The notes under the pieces were generated by a model that worked only from the letters and a program-made list of their open reading frames with translations, searched no databases and was not told where the DNA came from. DNA of 64,000 nt, taken from contig NOWV01000059.1 of NCBI GenBank assembly GCA_003344405.1, forward strand, positions 186,001-250,000, given 5' to 3'. The number at the start of each line of letters is the position of its first letter. Position 1 is the stretch's first letter. This document shows positions 1 to 14,300 of this stretch, piece after piece. Position numbers and translations under genes: made by a program. This DNA comes from Trichoplax sp. H2. Its lineage: Eukaryota; Placozoa; Uniplacotomia; Trichoplacea.

Positions 1-3000
1 AGATATTACAGTCTAGAGATTTATTAACTTTCCAAGCAAGATTTGGAAGATAATCCAAAATAGACATTGGTATGATTAAGTCGGAGTAAACTCAAATACC
101 TTACACTGTATTTACTATGATCAAATAATAGCAAGTTTTACTACTCAAGACAATATCAATGGATGAACTTCGAATTTTAAAGAGCTAAATAACTCTTGCA
201 GAAGGGATGACATACACCAACTGTTATACTTCAGAAGTATTATGTAATGGGCCATTGTGAGATAGATACTTTAATTAAGTTAGTGATTGATCAATACTAT
301 ATTTAATCTGTAGGTATAAAGCGATATAGAATAGAATAATCATAAAGTGAATTAGTTTAAAAATACTTTAAATTATGTTTCTTATCAACACCAATAAATT
401 TTACTACTTAAGGTCACGGATGTTCACGAATTTTTTGACTTTCTAAGCGCTTAGGTGCTCTTATTGGGAAGATTAGATATGTTAATTAATATTTTGACTC
501 CACAGAAAGTAGTAGGATATATTGTGAAGTCAACACTTCTGTAAGGTACGAGCAGAAAACTAATATAAATGAAATCATCAGCAAGTACTGTTTTGTTAGT
601 ACTAAGACGAATATAAAGGCGAAGGGAAAATTTTAAGATTCATTCGATAAACCTGCATTAATCTAGTAGTACTACTGTATTAACAAAAGCAATATACATG
701 CAAAATATTTCGGAGAATGCTGTAAGATTTTTCTTTTAATTGCGACTAAAAACGATTAAAAACGGAATTATTGCGAAATAAAGTGATCCCACCATGATTA
801 AAAGTATTTAAAATAGCCAGATCGCACTGTACTTTATTGGAACTTTTGAGGTTATACAATTTATATCATGCATATTGTACAAATTTTTAGTAGTTTCAGA
901 GACAGTAATTTGTAGAACTATAAGAAACTGCTTTGTTATCCTAGAACAGCTATTGTGATTAGGAATGAATTTTTTTATTCGTTATTGATTATTATTTACG
1001 AAGAAAACTGTTGATTATTATAGATAGAACTTATTTCTCCTTTATTTTGGCTGTATAAGCCACCAAAATAGCCTTTACGACACCTACTTGCGATCTCTTG
1101 GTCGTCGATTTGGTTATATTAGACAGAATTATTCTTAATAAATCAGCTTCAATAGCACACATATACATTATCACGTTAATAAATGCCGAAAAAACGTTAC
1201 TTTATGATAATATGATCTTTATGAGAAGTATTTATAGCATTTCTGTGCAGTTGAATTCTACCCTCTAAAACGGTAATTGTTATAATTTAGCCTCTGTCTG
1301 ATATCTAATACCACTTCCTATGGCTGCCAAATAGAAAAAATTAATATTTCAAACAGTAGCTTCTTCCATCATGTTTCAGACAGTTGAGGTCCGGGTGGCT
1401 AACTTTTCAGCATGAAAAAACCACAAAGATATTTAAAGTAGCAATGCATTATTGCATTATGTGTTTTTGGAACGCAATCTTTGTGAAAATGATGATGTTT
1501 GATCAAAAAGCTCTTATAATTACTTAAGAGAGTTATTTTTAGCGGTATTGCTGTTGTGTAGGCGCATCATAATTTTATTATTTGGTTATATTATTATATA
1601 GTTGCAGCTATACGAATATACCAAGGTTTCTTATGTACTATATAGTAAATACTAATATTAAAGATTAGATCTAATTAGAGGCGTTATTGACTTGGATCAG
1701 CCGGAATCGATGCAAGAATAAAAAAATAATTAAGCAGAATTGGAGGATTATCAATTGCCGCAGTATTCCATACTTACTGTAAATTTTTATTGGTTAGTAG
1801 CATTTTTATTTACCTTGATATATGAGTATAATCATACGATATACAATATGGCATGATATTGACAATACCCCAAGAACAAACAAAAATAGTCCCTTAACTA
1901 TTTAATGATAAATAAAAACAAGTTTGGAAAGAATCAACAACTATATTTAGCTACTATAATATCATATTTAAAATGGAGATGTTTCGACCAGCTCAAATCA
2001 GATCTCAGTATTCCATTAAAAATTTATTCAGAACGAAGTATGATGTAAATGCTTGTATGATCGCGACCATATGTACAAATATGATACGCTAAAGGGAAAA
2101 ATATTAAGAATTGTTTTAGCGATTTAAAAAGTATTATGTCAGTGTTACGATCATTTATGCTGTGCGTAACTATAAAATTATAGTATAATATCAGCAATGG
2201 GAAGTACTTTTTAATCAACAGTGATTCGATATATTCGTATGCAGATTGCTAGATTTACGAGTACTATATGATTTATGTAGCTCGTGATTGTAATCTGAAT
2301 GGCATATAAGACTAATGCCCATACAATTATTCTATCAATTCATTTTGAAATTAATTATAGATGTCCTATCCAATAATATTATAACTTTCTATTAGACTTT
2401 AAATATGATGAACCGAATATTCTCAAATTATAATTTAAGCTCGAAATATGAGATAAATGACTAAGCTAGTATATCAGACAAGGATCTACGATGTTAAGAA
2501 AGATTAATCATGCTAATTGCCATATAAAGACCGATTCTTGTATACATTATGCGATTATTAATGATTCTAATGACTCTAAATCTAGAGAAATAATAGTATT
2601 GAAGACTTGATTGTAAATTATGATCAAGATTGAGCTGACATTACAAGGTGATATGGCGTTGAGCAGACTGTCAGAGGAAAAATACATCCCTAAAGTAATA
2701 TCGACAGGTTCGTTATAGTAAGTACTGTATACTGTAAGAAAGGCTTTTTACCTGTTGACTAGGTTTAAGTAGGAGAAGCAAAGGACTATAGGGTTGAAGA
2801 CTAATATTATTAATCAAATGCACAGTATTACTTTGAGCGATCATTAATTTATTATAAGGGCATGATGGATTTAAGTTCATAGAATTACTAAAGACATTAT
2901 ATTTGAGCAAAACGCATACTCCTCTCATCTCATGAATTAAATATAACACTTCAGCGTGAAAGCTTAAATAGTATAGCATAGGTATAATGTTTATGTTTTA

Positions 3001-4564
3001 TTAAGGTCTATTTATCGTAGCTATCTCTTTATTGTGTAGATATAACAACTTACAATAAGTTGCACATGTAATTGCTGTTATTGTTATAGAATAGATCAAA
3101 GTGGTGAGATCATAAATTAATTATAACATAGGAAAGTGATACCATATAATTAGCAAAATTAAACAGTGTAACGTTTTTAGTTTGATTAAGATGTGTCGAA
3201 TCAATTACAATATGGCAATGTGATACTTTTAAAATTATTAATATTTAGGTATGTAATATTGATGTTTGATCAAAATATAATCGTCGTGACTTCTATAAAA
3301 TTATTAATACCGTAAAACTTTATAGATATTTATGCAGTAGTTATAACATTAAGATTACACACACTACAATATTTAATGTAGGGGACACTTTCTCAACTTA
3401 AATTGAATTAGTATAATACTCTTCTAGTATATCTTTATTAAGATGTACTTATATCTAGCTACTGAAGATTTGTAGATATCATGGAAATTCTATTTATCTA
3501 AGATGCTTTACACTTTGCGGTATACGGTAGCTATAAATTTTAAATAATCTAGCAGAACATTTCGCCGTATCTTTATTACGCCATAGTTATCGTATCGCGT
3601 TCATTATACTAACATGAAAGCTACAATGCTCTAGCAGAGAATTATCAACATACTTAAATAATTGCAAACATGTTATAGTGTTGGAACACGATCACCCTTT
3701 CACGTTAGCTAGATTTATAGATATAGTACCCATATTCGATTAAGATATACATTCACATTCATTTCAGTAGTTCATAGAATTGTCTAAATGACTCAGTACT
3801 ACATTCTTCTGCAACATTATTGTAATATAGGCCTTCTCCTGATTCACATTTCTATCTATCAAAGGAATATGAAAATTATGACATCTATCTTACGGAGTGG
3901 AGGATAGTTTGCCACATTAAAAGGTCATTATAACAGGAGACTATGACACCATATCTGATCAGCTAACTTTACAGATACAACATATATATCTTATTTAAGC
4001 GTTGCTTTCTAAGAGGTCATAAGTATCATGACATTTACTCTTATAGAGAAAAGGATGCTCAGTACATCACATGAATTAGTTACAATATTAATTTAGAACA
4101 TAGAATTCCACCAAGTTAGTTAAATCCATGAATGGAACAAATAATTATATTTATGAATGGATATATTAACTCTACGACATAGGATTAACTAGATAATCAA
4201 GAAAGACCTTCTCTAGTATTTTTTAATGCGACATAGTTCTCATTTCCTATGCAGTGTAATGTTACAATATGCGGACTATAAATATAAAGGTGCTTATAGT
4301 TACTGATACAGAATAAATAAGTAAGACTGAACTCTAATTTGGGAACATAATACTCTTTCTTATTGGCTTCAGTTATGAATGTAGTATTCCTATTTATCAA
4401 AATATATACGCACATATACATTCACCGTCGAATTATGTTATGGATTACTGGTATTTGTTACGCATTGCTACCATATCCTTGATCTCAATACTAAATACGA
4501 TATAGCTATTGCACCTGCTTAAGGCGCAATTAATGCAATAGTATGAGGAAGAACGAATCATATT

Positions 4565-4762
4565 AGCCTTATGTCAGCAGAATTGCTAATCATGCACACT
4601 GGTTTGTTCTACGTTCTTTAACTTACGTACAGATTTGCGCGAATCCAACATACTCGTATAGATTCTCCTACCTTTACAGGTTTTGATCATTACTATTAAT
4701 TTTGAACTGATCGATACGATTGATTCTATTCTTCCAAAATCCAAGGAAAAAAATCAATATCG
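4565..4762 (+). repeat. copy 1 of a 198-bp near-perfect direct repeat abutting the N gap
   Basis: This segment recurs at 5139-5336 with a constant offset of 574 bases. I find one mismatch (G at 4641 against A at 5215). Copy 1 ends exactly where the N run begins, while copy 2 continues into unique sequence. The flanks on the left side of the two copies are unrelated. The geometry suggests a contig end duplicated during scaffolding rather than a biological repeat. Confidence 0.95.
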
Positions 4763-4782
4763 NNNNNNNNNNNNNNNNNNNN
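4763..4782. other. assembly gap of 20 N
   Basis: Twenty consecutive undetermined bases. The 198 bases directly before the gap recur at 5139-5336, so the contigs joined here probably overlap or are alternative haplotypes. Confidence 0.99.
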
Positions 4783-5138
4783 AGCTTGTAGCTATCTAAG
4801 TCTGAGAATATCGACATGTATATTTAGTAATGGTATTATACTAATTAATGTAACTTGTAAAGCATGAATTCTCACTCGTTAATATTGGAATTCACTGTAG
4901 AAACCTATTTAAGCGCGTGTGCTTGTAGAATAAAGAAAGTAATTGCTCAAGAAACGGCAAGACTCATGTCGGGAAGAATAGTGTAATAATTAGTCAGTTG
5001 TCTGTGGAGATCAGCCGAGAAATCGAGTTCTCAAATACTTCTCTCATAGAAACTGAAAGTACTGGGAGAAATAGCCCAAGTTTTAAGTAACTGCACTAGA
5101 GTTCTTTACTTTCCTTTGCTACAAGTGAGGGTTGTGAC

Positions 5139-5336
5139 AGCCTTATGTCAGCAGAATTGCTAATCATGCACACTGGTTTGTTCTACGTTCTTTAACTTAC
5201 GTACAGATTTGCGCAAATCCAACATACTCGTATAGATTCTCCTACCTTTACAGGTTTTGATCATTACTATTAATTTTGAACTGATCGATACGATTGATTC
5301 TATTCTTCCAAAATCCAAGGAAAAAAATCAATATCG
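5139..5336 (+). repeat. copy 2 of the 198-bp direct repeat
   Basis: Partner of 4565-4762, in the same orientation, with one mismatch. It is separated from the gap by 356 bases of sequence that is unique in this window (4783-5138). Confidence 0.95.
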
Positions 5337-8300
5337 TTCATATTGAATAAACGATTAATTGGACAATTCCAAGTGATCCACCCACGCAGCCATTACGCAC
5401 GCGCGATGGTGTTGCTATAGCGAAGACCGCGACGCTATAGCTGATTTTTTCACAATCTATTTGAAATAATTCTAAAAGGTTCGGCCATGTTCAGTTCTGG
5501 ATAACAATCTAATAGAGGTATGATTTGCTGGTCTACTTACAATGCCTTTTGACTATATAATAATACAATAACGCTACTACTTAGTCTTGGATCAGCACTA
5601 CTGGCATCTCATTAAATTTGTCGACGACAACAACAACAACATAGCGAGCTTAGCATCGGTAATTTACAAATTTTTAAATTTCTACAGGGGATAATTCTCC
5701 TATATTGAGATGATGCAGTTTGAAAATAACTGACTTAACTTCCTGTTAATTGAATGTTGATGATTGATTCGATAACGATAATAATTTGCCATTAAAGTGA
5801 ATATAATCGAAAGAGTTTCTAGCTAAATTGACACAACTCCTAATTTTCCTACGAATATTCCAGGTGTTATTACCAAGCTCTATTTTAATTATTCCTTCTA
5901 ACCGCTAGGATAATATTATACGGACTTGGCATCGTTATAAATTCATCTATCAACATGCCAGAAATTGAAAGTAAGATGATTGATATTCTTGTAGTTATAA
6001 CTTTTTTGGGATCGTCTTTAGCTTTCTCGATAAGATCATTCCATGATACAAATTCCCCATTTGTAATTAATCTAATCTATTTTGGAATGATGATTTAAAC
6101 TGTTAAATAGCCAAGGCCTTAGATACTTAACTGAAACGTTCGACTTTTAACTATAAATGACTATACTCTACGTTACTAAGGCTAATTACTATATAGCGGT
6201 AGTCCATGTGAATTGGGTCCAAGTAGACACATCAGGAAATTTGTTAGAAGGAACAAAATCGTCTCGTATTTACTGTTCAGCTGGTATTCATTTTATTTTA
6301 TAATGTTTTAAAAAAAAGTAGACGCCTGCAGCTTTTATGATTTCAATCTATGACGATAATATCCAGCAATCATTGGTTACTATTTCCGCTTAACGAAGGC
6401 TAATGTTCTTCAATCTCTTCTATCAAAATTTTAATGATAGTGTTTTAAAAAATGCCATTAAAATGATTATCAATATGAATAGCATGTTATTCTATCCTGA
6501 AATGATTTCAATTACGATAATAACGGCATTCATGACCATCATAGCAATGACATTAAACCCATGTATTGATGATAGTTACTATAATGAATCATAATCAGCC
6601 AATATTATGCCATCATACACACCTGTATTATCAGTTACGGTCTATAAAAATTAAAATCATCGATGTCAATCTATATAAACATTGTTGGTTACAGTAAGAA
6701 AGTAGCAGCAGTTCAGGAGATACATAGAATGCTAAATACTCGTATGACAGGAAAAATCTCTTATAAACTTTAAATGGTTAAGATCATTTGACACATTTTA
6801 CTTTTAAGACTCACAGTGTTATATACTGAACATCAACCAAACAGTTTTTATTTATCCCTTGATCATCCTTAGATTACTAAGAGCGATAAAGACCTTACTT
6901 AACTGGAGATATCTTAATGACAGTACTCATTGTGCTATTATTGATTACATTTATTAGTTATTAGATCTGAATATACGCATATACAGTATAGAAAAAGGGC
7001 CATAGCAGATAATATGTGACCTACTTTAATGATGTTTCCTTTTGCAATTGTTAACTATTGCTTTGCATTCATTTCACTTAGAAAGATTGTAGTGCGTCTT
7101 CAATTTCATAGTGTGTAGCATTCGTGATCATCCTCATAAATTACTTCGTTCTTGGTAGCTACTGCTTCAGTTGAAGAATACCATTTCGATCACAATTATT
7201 AGCATGAGTAACTGCGATGGTAATCATAGCTTATTTGTTCGAATTTTTGGGCTAGTCTCTATATCAAATAGTTATAGCCTAATAGAGCTATTTTTCATAT
7301 TAGATCGATGACACATATACCTTTAAAGCAATCGTCATCGAGCCACAGTTACTGGTCACTTTTATCAAAAATTTTAACTTTTGACGCCTGTTCTTCAGTA
7401 CTGATTTGATGGGTTAAACGTGCTACCAATACTTATTCAAATGCTGTAATGAAAGATTTCTGAATTTAGTCGGATGTAGTATCTATTGATCGGAATACTA
7501 AACATTGAAAGGTTCTTTTTCATATATGCATTTGCTATATTTATGATCATGTAAAGTTTGCTGCAATAATATCAACCCGAAAACATTTTATTGTTTTGCG
7601 GTATACTTTAGGTTTTCATTAAGTTCATCGACTAAACGATGACGATATTACCTGTTAAAACCCCTTCTTACAGGGATTCAAGGGATAATTAAAGCAAGTT
7701 TTCAGGCAGATAAAGTGAAAAATTAACGATTAAGCTTTCTTGATGCTGGTAATTAAAGCGATATTGGCACTATCCAAAATCAATAGTCAAATAGTCAAAC
7801 ATTGATAGCAAGTTTTTCCGAATTACTTGAGCTACTGTCAAAAGAAATCAATCTACAGAAATTTTAGTTATGATCTTATAGTTACTGTACCGAGCGTACA
7901 TGATTTTTAAGTTTTGATAAACTTAACTAGTGTAGCTTAAGTAGTCTAGCAAAAGTTTAAAATACAGTGCTTATCATGCTACACTAATACTTTTGGTATA
8001 GATTGATCTTAGTTAAAGAAAAAATACTAAAGTTTTTCATCAAGTTTAAGATATTTAAGACACAAATTGATTAAGTGTAAAGATGGGCTAAGATTTAACT
8101 TACGTAATGGAGGTAAAGCTAAGGAAAGCAAAGCATAGGGAACTGAGTTAGACATACCGTAGCCTATAATTAACAACATTGATTGGGGTGTAGAACTGTA
8201 GATGAATAAAATAATAACGTATTCCACTTTCAATAGAGCTAAAGCTACATACTATTTTGTAACTGCTAAAGATGCAGCAATTACTTTCAAAATAATTTAT

Positions 8301-8339
8301 GATTATTTCGCAAGACCTAATTTATTGATTCCACTTTAG

Positions 8340-11300
8340 GTGACTTGCCAGATGATTGGGAACGATCAGAAACTGATACCGGTATTCCATATTATGTCGA
8401 GTGAGTAATTCATCTTGTAAAAGTATCAGTTTAATATTTTAGTAGGATTATTTCACTATTTAATCCTCTAACCTTAAGTTAAATAAGACTAAGTACCGTA
8501 GATGTTCGTATAAAATTATAAGACTAGCATTTATAATGTTAGTTCAACTGTATTATCTGTACTATGCATAAATAATTGATTAATATCCGATATCTTCGCC
8601 TTAAATTAGCGTAAGTTGTAATTTGTAATTTGTATTATATCATCAAACCAACATATACCGTATCATAATCAATTTTTTATCAACATTTCTTATAGTTTGT
8701 TTTAAATATCTGATATGATTATCTTAAATAGTCACAAAACGTGTCGAACGCAATGGGATCATCCGACTACAACGGATATCCTACGAGAAATTGGTATGTT
8801 AATAATTGTGTTTAAGATTAATCTTCAATTAACAACTCGTATCCTAACCGCACATTATCCAAAATTATTTGCTTACGTATTAAATAATTGTAATCCTAGT
8901 GAGAATAAAGAAATAAGTCTTAGTCACAACGATTTAATGCGTATAAAATTGAAATAATTAGAGAACATGATCTTATAAAATAGCTTCAAATGAAATTACT
9001 CGAGTAAACTGGTAAAATATCACTGCAGCTTCAAGTAGTTAAGGTGTTAAGCTTAGTAGAATGTCAATCAATATACTGTACCATGTTATGAATCATCCAT
9101 ATTTTAGTTTAAGTATACGGTTTTCTTCTTGATAATTTTCAGATCAATTGAATTATATCAAGTTTGCTGCATATAGAACGGCCATTAAAATGCGCATTAT
9201 TCAGCAAAGATGTGAATGTAAGTTAACCACTCTATATAAATTTCAATATTGAATTATTAAAACAAGAATTATATACCGGTATCTCCTTTGCGTCCCATTA
9301 TTTTCAACTTCTCTATTTAATCTCTATTCTAGTTGACAAGGTGGAATTCTTAAGATTATTAAGCGTTTTTGATCAGTTGGGCTATGGTACTCAGCAATCA
9401 AGTGATGACGATGAAGTCCAAGATATGAATGTATTAGATTTAGAAAATATCTTGGTAAAGCTATTTAGCCAGCCGACGTTGGCCAACGACATAGAACTTG
9501 CAAATCCGTTATTAAGCACAGATTTAGCCTTAAATTTTGCACTTAATATTTTCGATCGGTAAGTAAAATTTTTAGGCCTGTCTCCTTCATGCTAAAGGTT
9601 AAGTTTCTAAAATTCGCAGAATAGAAAATAAATTTTAACTATTTAATCATTAGTAGATACAAAATTTGGCTAACAATTAGTTATATTTTCAGTAGTTACG
9701 TTGCCGTAACCACTTCATTATTATAAGCTATATGTGTTAAAAGCATAAGCATACTATTAAAACAAGATCTAATTTTAGATGAAGGTTTAAAACTTCAGAA
9801 TTATTATTCATCATTCTGCACAATAATGTATCGGAGTAATACATGACTAGCAAATAAATGATCATTACTACTTTTACCAGTACGAATTATAAGTAGCGGT
9901 AGGCCATAATTTTATAACATTGTCAAGTAACTAGTATATAGTACTGAAAAACCAGATATGAATTTAGTATTTTTATCGCTATTATTTATTGCCATTAGCA
10001 ATATCTATCTGTAATGGATATAAACTAACATTAAAACGTCTCATGACCGTCGCTTTTTCGTTTTTTAATGTAGTGATCGTAGTGGTAAATTAAAATTAAC
10101 AGCGATTAAAATCTTTTTAACCGTCATGTGCAAAGGCTACTTACGGGATAAATATCAATGTAAGTTGAAGTTTTCTTAAACTCATTACTATATTCAAGAA
10201 CAATTTTACTAAGTATGTAAATCTACCCTTAAATCAATTCTAATCTAGTTCTATTCAAGCTGATAGCCAACCGGGGTAAATTTGCTAATGCTGAAGGTTT
10301 AGAATCCCTCCTAAGTCAATTAATGCAGGTTAATAGAGCTTCAGTTTGATTTTATATCGTTTATATTCTAAGTAACTTTCGTTATAAATGCGTAGACCTA
10401 CTAAAACCTTCAAATCATTTCGTTTTTATCGCTATACTTATATAATACTACATTTGTATGACTGGATGATTTGGTGTTTGTGTCGTGTATCTGTAGCAGA
10501 TCAGAGGCAAAATATCTTAAGCTTTCTATTAATTGCGTAATATCTTCATGATACTGTGATTATTAAATGCATTCTTGATCTATAGCTTACAAATTAGGTA
10601 GTTACTGCTGCGAAAATTAACGTCACATCTGTGTTACATAAAAAATAGACACGTATCCATCATAATATTTTTGGTAGATTTGTAGTGCCGTATATACGAG
10701 CATCTTTATTCCAGTAAAGTAACAATATCTTTATATGTTATATTAACTACCTAGAAATACATATAAAACTCTTTGCAGTATTTTAATTTATTTGATATGT
10801 GAATTTTAAAGCAGTTATTATAATTAATTAATAATAGTATGTCTACATTAAATAGAAATAAAGCAGACATATTCGTCACTATGTAGTTTATTGCGATGAA
10901 GACATGTGGCATATAACTGTATTGTCGCTAAGTCATGTTTTCTAACATCTTATTATTAACTAGTCTATGAATACTGATACAAAACTTTCATCGTTAGATT
11001 GTCAGCTATATTAAGGAAGATCCGTCTTTTGGTGGTATCCACAGTATACAGAATGCTGTCAAAAACTGCTATGATAAAGTTGCTCATCCATCGGTAATAA
11101 GTTATCATCAATATATATCGATATTTACATACAATATTTACTCGTTTCGTAACAGTGGAAGAGTAGTCTACATACCTCTATTACATGCCTGAATTAGCTC
11201 GTTCATAAAGCATGAACAGTTTCATTTAGAGATGGGAGTGAAATGTGGCCTATAGTTTTACTTTTCAGTATAATCCTAAAACACTGTTCCTTACGACTCT

Positions 11301-14300
11301 TCCTCTGTTTAAATATAATGACTGATCTCTACCTATACATCAGCTGATATAAAATACTTTGGAATTTTACTAGTTTTCCTTGAAACTACCCTAAATATAT
11401 ATTACTTTACTATTCGTTCTTATCACGGCTGCAGTACCTTTACTGACACTAATATATATTTAGAAAAATGGACCAGATAGATTAGAAGAAGAGGAATTTA
11501 CGCAATGGGTTCTAGAAGAACCACAAACAATTGTCTGGCTATCGACAATGGAAAGAGTCATTGCGGCTGAAAATGGTTAAAAAATCAATTCAATTCTCTT
11601 TCTTAGCTCATTATCTCCAACATATGCCTTTCATATTATGTTCAGTTCATAATTAAACTTTCTGCGATAATTATTTTAATATCCATAGTTGTTCATGATG
11701 TTAAATGTGGAATCTGTAAAAAGACGCCAATTGTTGGATTACGGTAATTTCATAAATATTGGTTTTAGTTAGAAAATAGGCATGAAAATAAATATAAAAA
11801 TAAATTTTAGGTCGCATAGTAACCTAGACATTAAGTATGCAATCTTATAAGATTGAATTCATTTCCAATATTAGATTTAAAAGCTTGAAAAAGTTTAATT
11901 TTGACATCTGCCAGGTTTGTAACTATACTTAACATACTAACGTATTTAGAAATGGATTTAAAATAGTATTTTGATGATGGTTTTTGTTAACGCTTTCGTC
12001 TACACTTTACTTGCTTGTCTCGTGATCTTTAAATACTGCGCTATTTCTATTTATTCCGTGCTTGTTTTATATGTAGAACTGTTTTTTATCTGGTAAATCT
12101 GGTAAACACCATAAAGCAGGCGATCCAACTCAAGAATATTGTGTAGCGGTAAGTTATGCAATCCCCTACGGAATTAGTTGTGACTAACGAGCAACTTTAT
12201 CATTTGTTCATTATCTTTTAAACAATAAAAGTAGCCACTGATATACATAAAACTTTAAGTGAAATACATAGCTAAACTTGCCATGCTATTGCACTCATTC
12301 ACGTCTAAAATTAATCATATGTTTTACTGATAGGAAAAATAGTGGCTCTATTAGCGATAAATAAGATACTTTATATTTAAAACTACAGCTAAATTTATAC
12401 GCTCATCCACGTCTAAAATTGATTATATGTTTACTCATAAGTAAACTGGCGGCAAGTAGCTAATTACATTGATGCATTATGTTCTTCAATTACTAGACAA
12501 CTTCTAAGGAAGGAGTGAAAGATTTCGCTAGAACCTTTCGTAATAAAGTAACGAAAAGATACAAAAGGAAAGCCGCAAAACCACGCTATATTTGTATTGA
12601 AAATTCATCTTCCATACTAGAGGAAACCGAACCACAAAATGATCAGGAAGAATCAAGTCAGAATCAGTCTACTAATCCACCTGATCAATCTCAGAATAGT
12701 ACTTTTAGTCAAAATGATGCGAATAGGGATGGTAATGAGACTGAAGAAGCAGAGGAAAGAGAAACTGCTATTATCGATTCTAGTTTCATAGCAATGTAAG
12801 TTAATCACTACTAACTTGCTATTTAATATTACTTGCAATTTCTTAGAACCAATTATATAGCAGCTAATATTGATAACGTTGATAGTTAAGGTTGTGACAT
12901 GACTAATACTATTCATGAGATGTAGCTGTTTAAGATTAATAGCGATTGCTAATACGATAATGAAGCATGAATATTGATTAATTATGGAATTGAAATTAAA
13001 GTTAGGATAGAAGATAATAACGGTAACGATCATTAGTCAACTAAATCGAAAAATTTTCGATGGCTCATTATAGAAGCGAAACACCAGCGTCGAATTTGAA
13101 TATGCTACCTGATGACGAGAATACAGAGAGTGACATTCACGCTCCAGGTAATGACTCAAAGGCAACCTTATCATCAATGAATCCTGAAGATCAGAATATT
13201 GTTAATACAAGCCAACTAGCCTCGAATGGAGATGAAAATATTTCACAAGCTGATCATGTAGACAATTCTACTCAAATAATTTTTCGTGATGATGAACTAG
13301 CCAGCCAAGGTGATTTACAACGTCAAATATCAGAGCAATCTCGGCAATCGCAAGAGCGTACTAATGATATATCTGATAATATTTCTGAAAAAGCAAGTAC
13401 TATAGCATCGACAAGGTATAAAAGAAACAGTTATTGCCTTTTATTTACGTTGGTCGATATGCATTTGTAAATTTTTTCTTTCGATTTTTTACTTGTAATG
13501 ATGATAATGAGTAGAGGAAGCCGAGCAGTCGTTGGAAGTATTCATGAAGATGAAAACAAATCACAAGCATCGGTTCCACCTGAAGAGGATTTAGTCCCTG
13601 TTAGCGATAATTGTCAAAATATTACAAATAAAATAAAATCGAATGCGTAAGTAGTCCGAATAATTGCATATAAAGTTTATTATAAATGTAATTATCAGAT
13701 GTAATCAGTCATGAATTGGAATAAGTTAATGAACTGCTGAAAATTTATTGCATTTTTAGTAGTTGTTTAATTTTATTCTAATGTCAATTTATTCAGTCGT
13801 TACTTCGAAGAGTTACACGTTGTTAGTTTATTCGATTCAACTTTGTAATAATTGCTTTAATTAAACTTTAATTCAATTTTAACTATTTGAATTCTATTCA
13901 GGACGGAAGAACATCAAATCATAGCTCAATTAAGCGCTCATCTGGGCAGTTCTGGTGGGCAGACATCTGAGGTAATGACTTGAGTTAAATTACTTTCTTG
14001 AACAACGTCTCTTGATCGCTAATATGGTCGTCCATAGTAACGAAGCCATATGACCGAAATAATTTTAAAGTAACTTTAGTTCTACCATATCTACAATACG
14101 CTAAGATTATATATTATGCTACTATGCATTATTGTTGTTCAAGTGATGAAATAACACTTAGAATCACTCTAATATTGACATAGGCTTCAGAGTCAGGAAC
14201 TGAACGAGAAACTCCTAATTCTGTTAGAAGGAAAATAAAATTGTATGAACTGCTGTTAAAACTTTCTCTTAATAATTTTAAGTTATAGAAATACCTAAGT

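Larger units (their letters stand above)
1..8339. other. long stretch without a supportable gene
   Basis: This is AT-rich sequence with only short random-looking open frames of 60-90 codons. None has a recognisable domain or a convincing chain of splice sites. The first exon I can recognise on the plus strand begins at 8340 and opens in the middle of a codon, so an upstream exon must exist. Much of this stretch could therefore be a large intron or upstream region of the dystrophin-like gene; I looked for spectrin-repeat exons and found none. The stretch contains an N gap (4763-4782) and a 198-bp duplication described separately. Confidence 0.6.

Noticed and set aside
6403-6594. 63-codon ATG frame in the upstream region
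   Set aside because: Low-complexity Ile/Met/Asn composition typical of random AT-rich frames; no splice chain or domain.
13060-13073. ATG start MAHYRSE for a separate gene at 13060
   Set aside because: An acceptor at 13071-13073 (attatag) joins the preceding dystrophin-like exon in phase and removes this ATG from the coding sequence.
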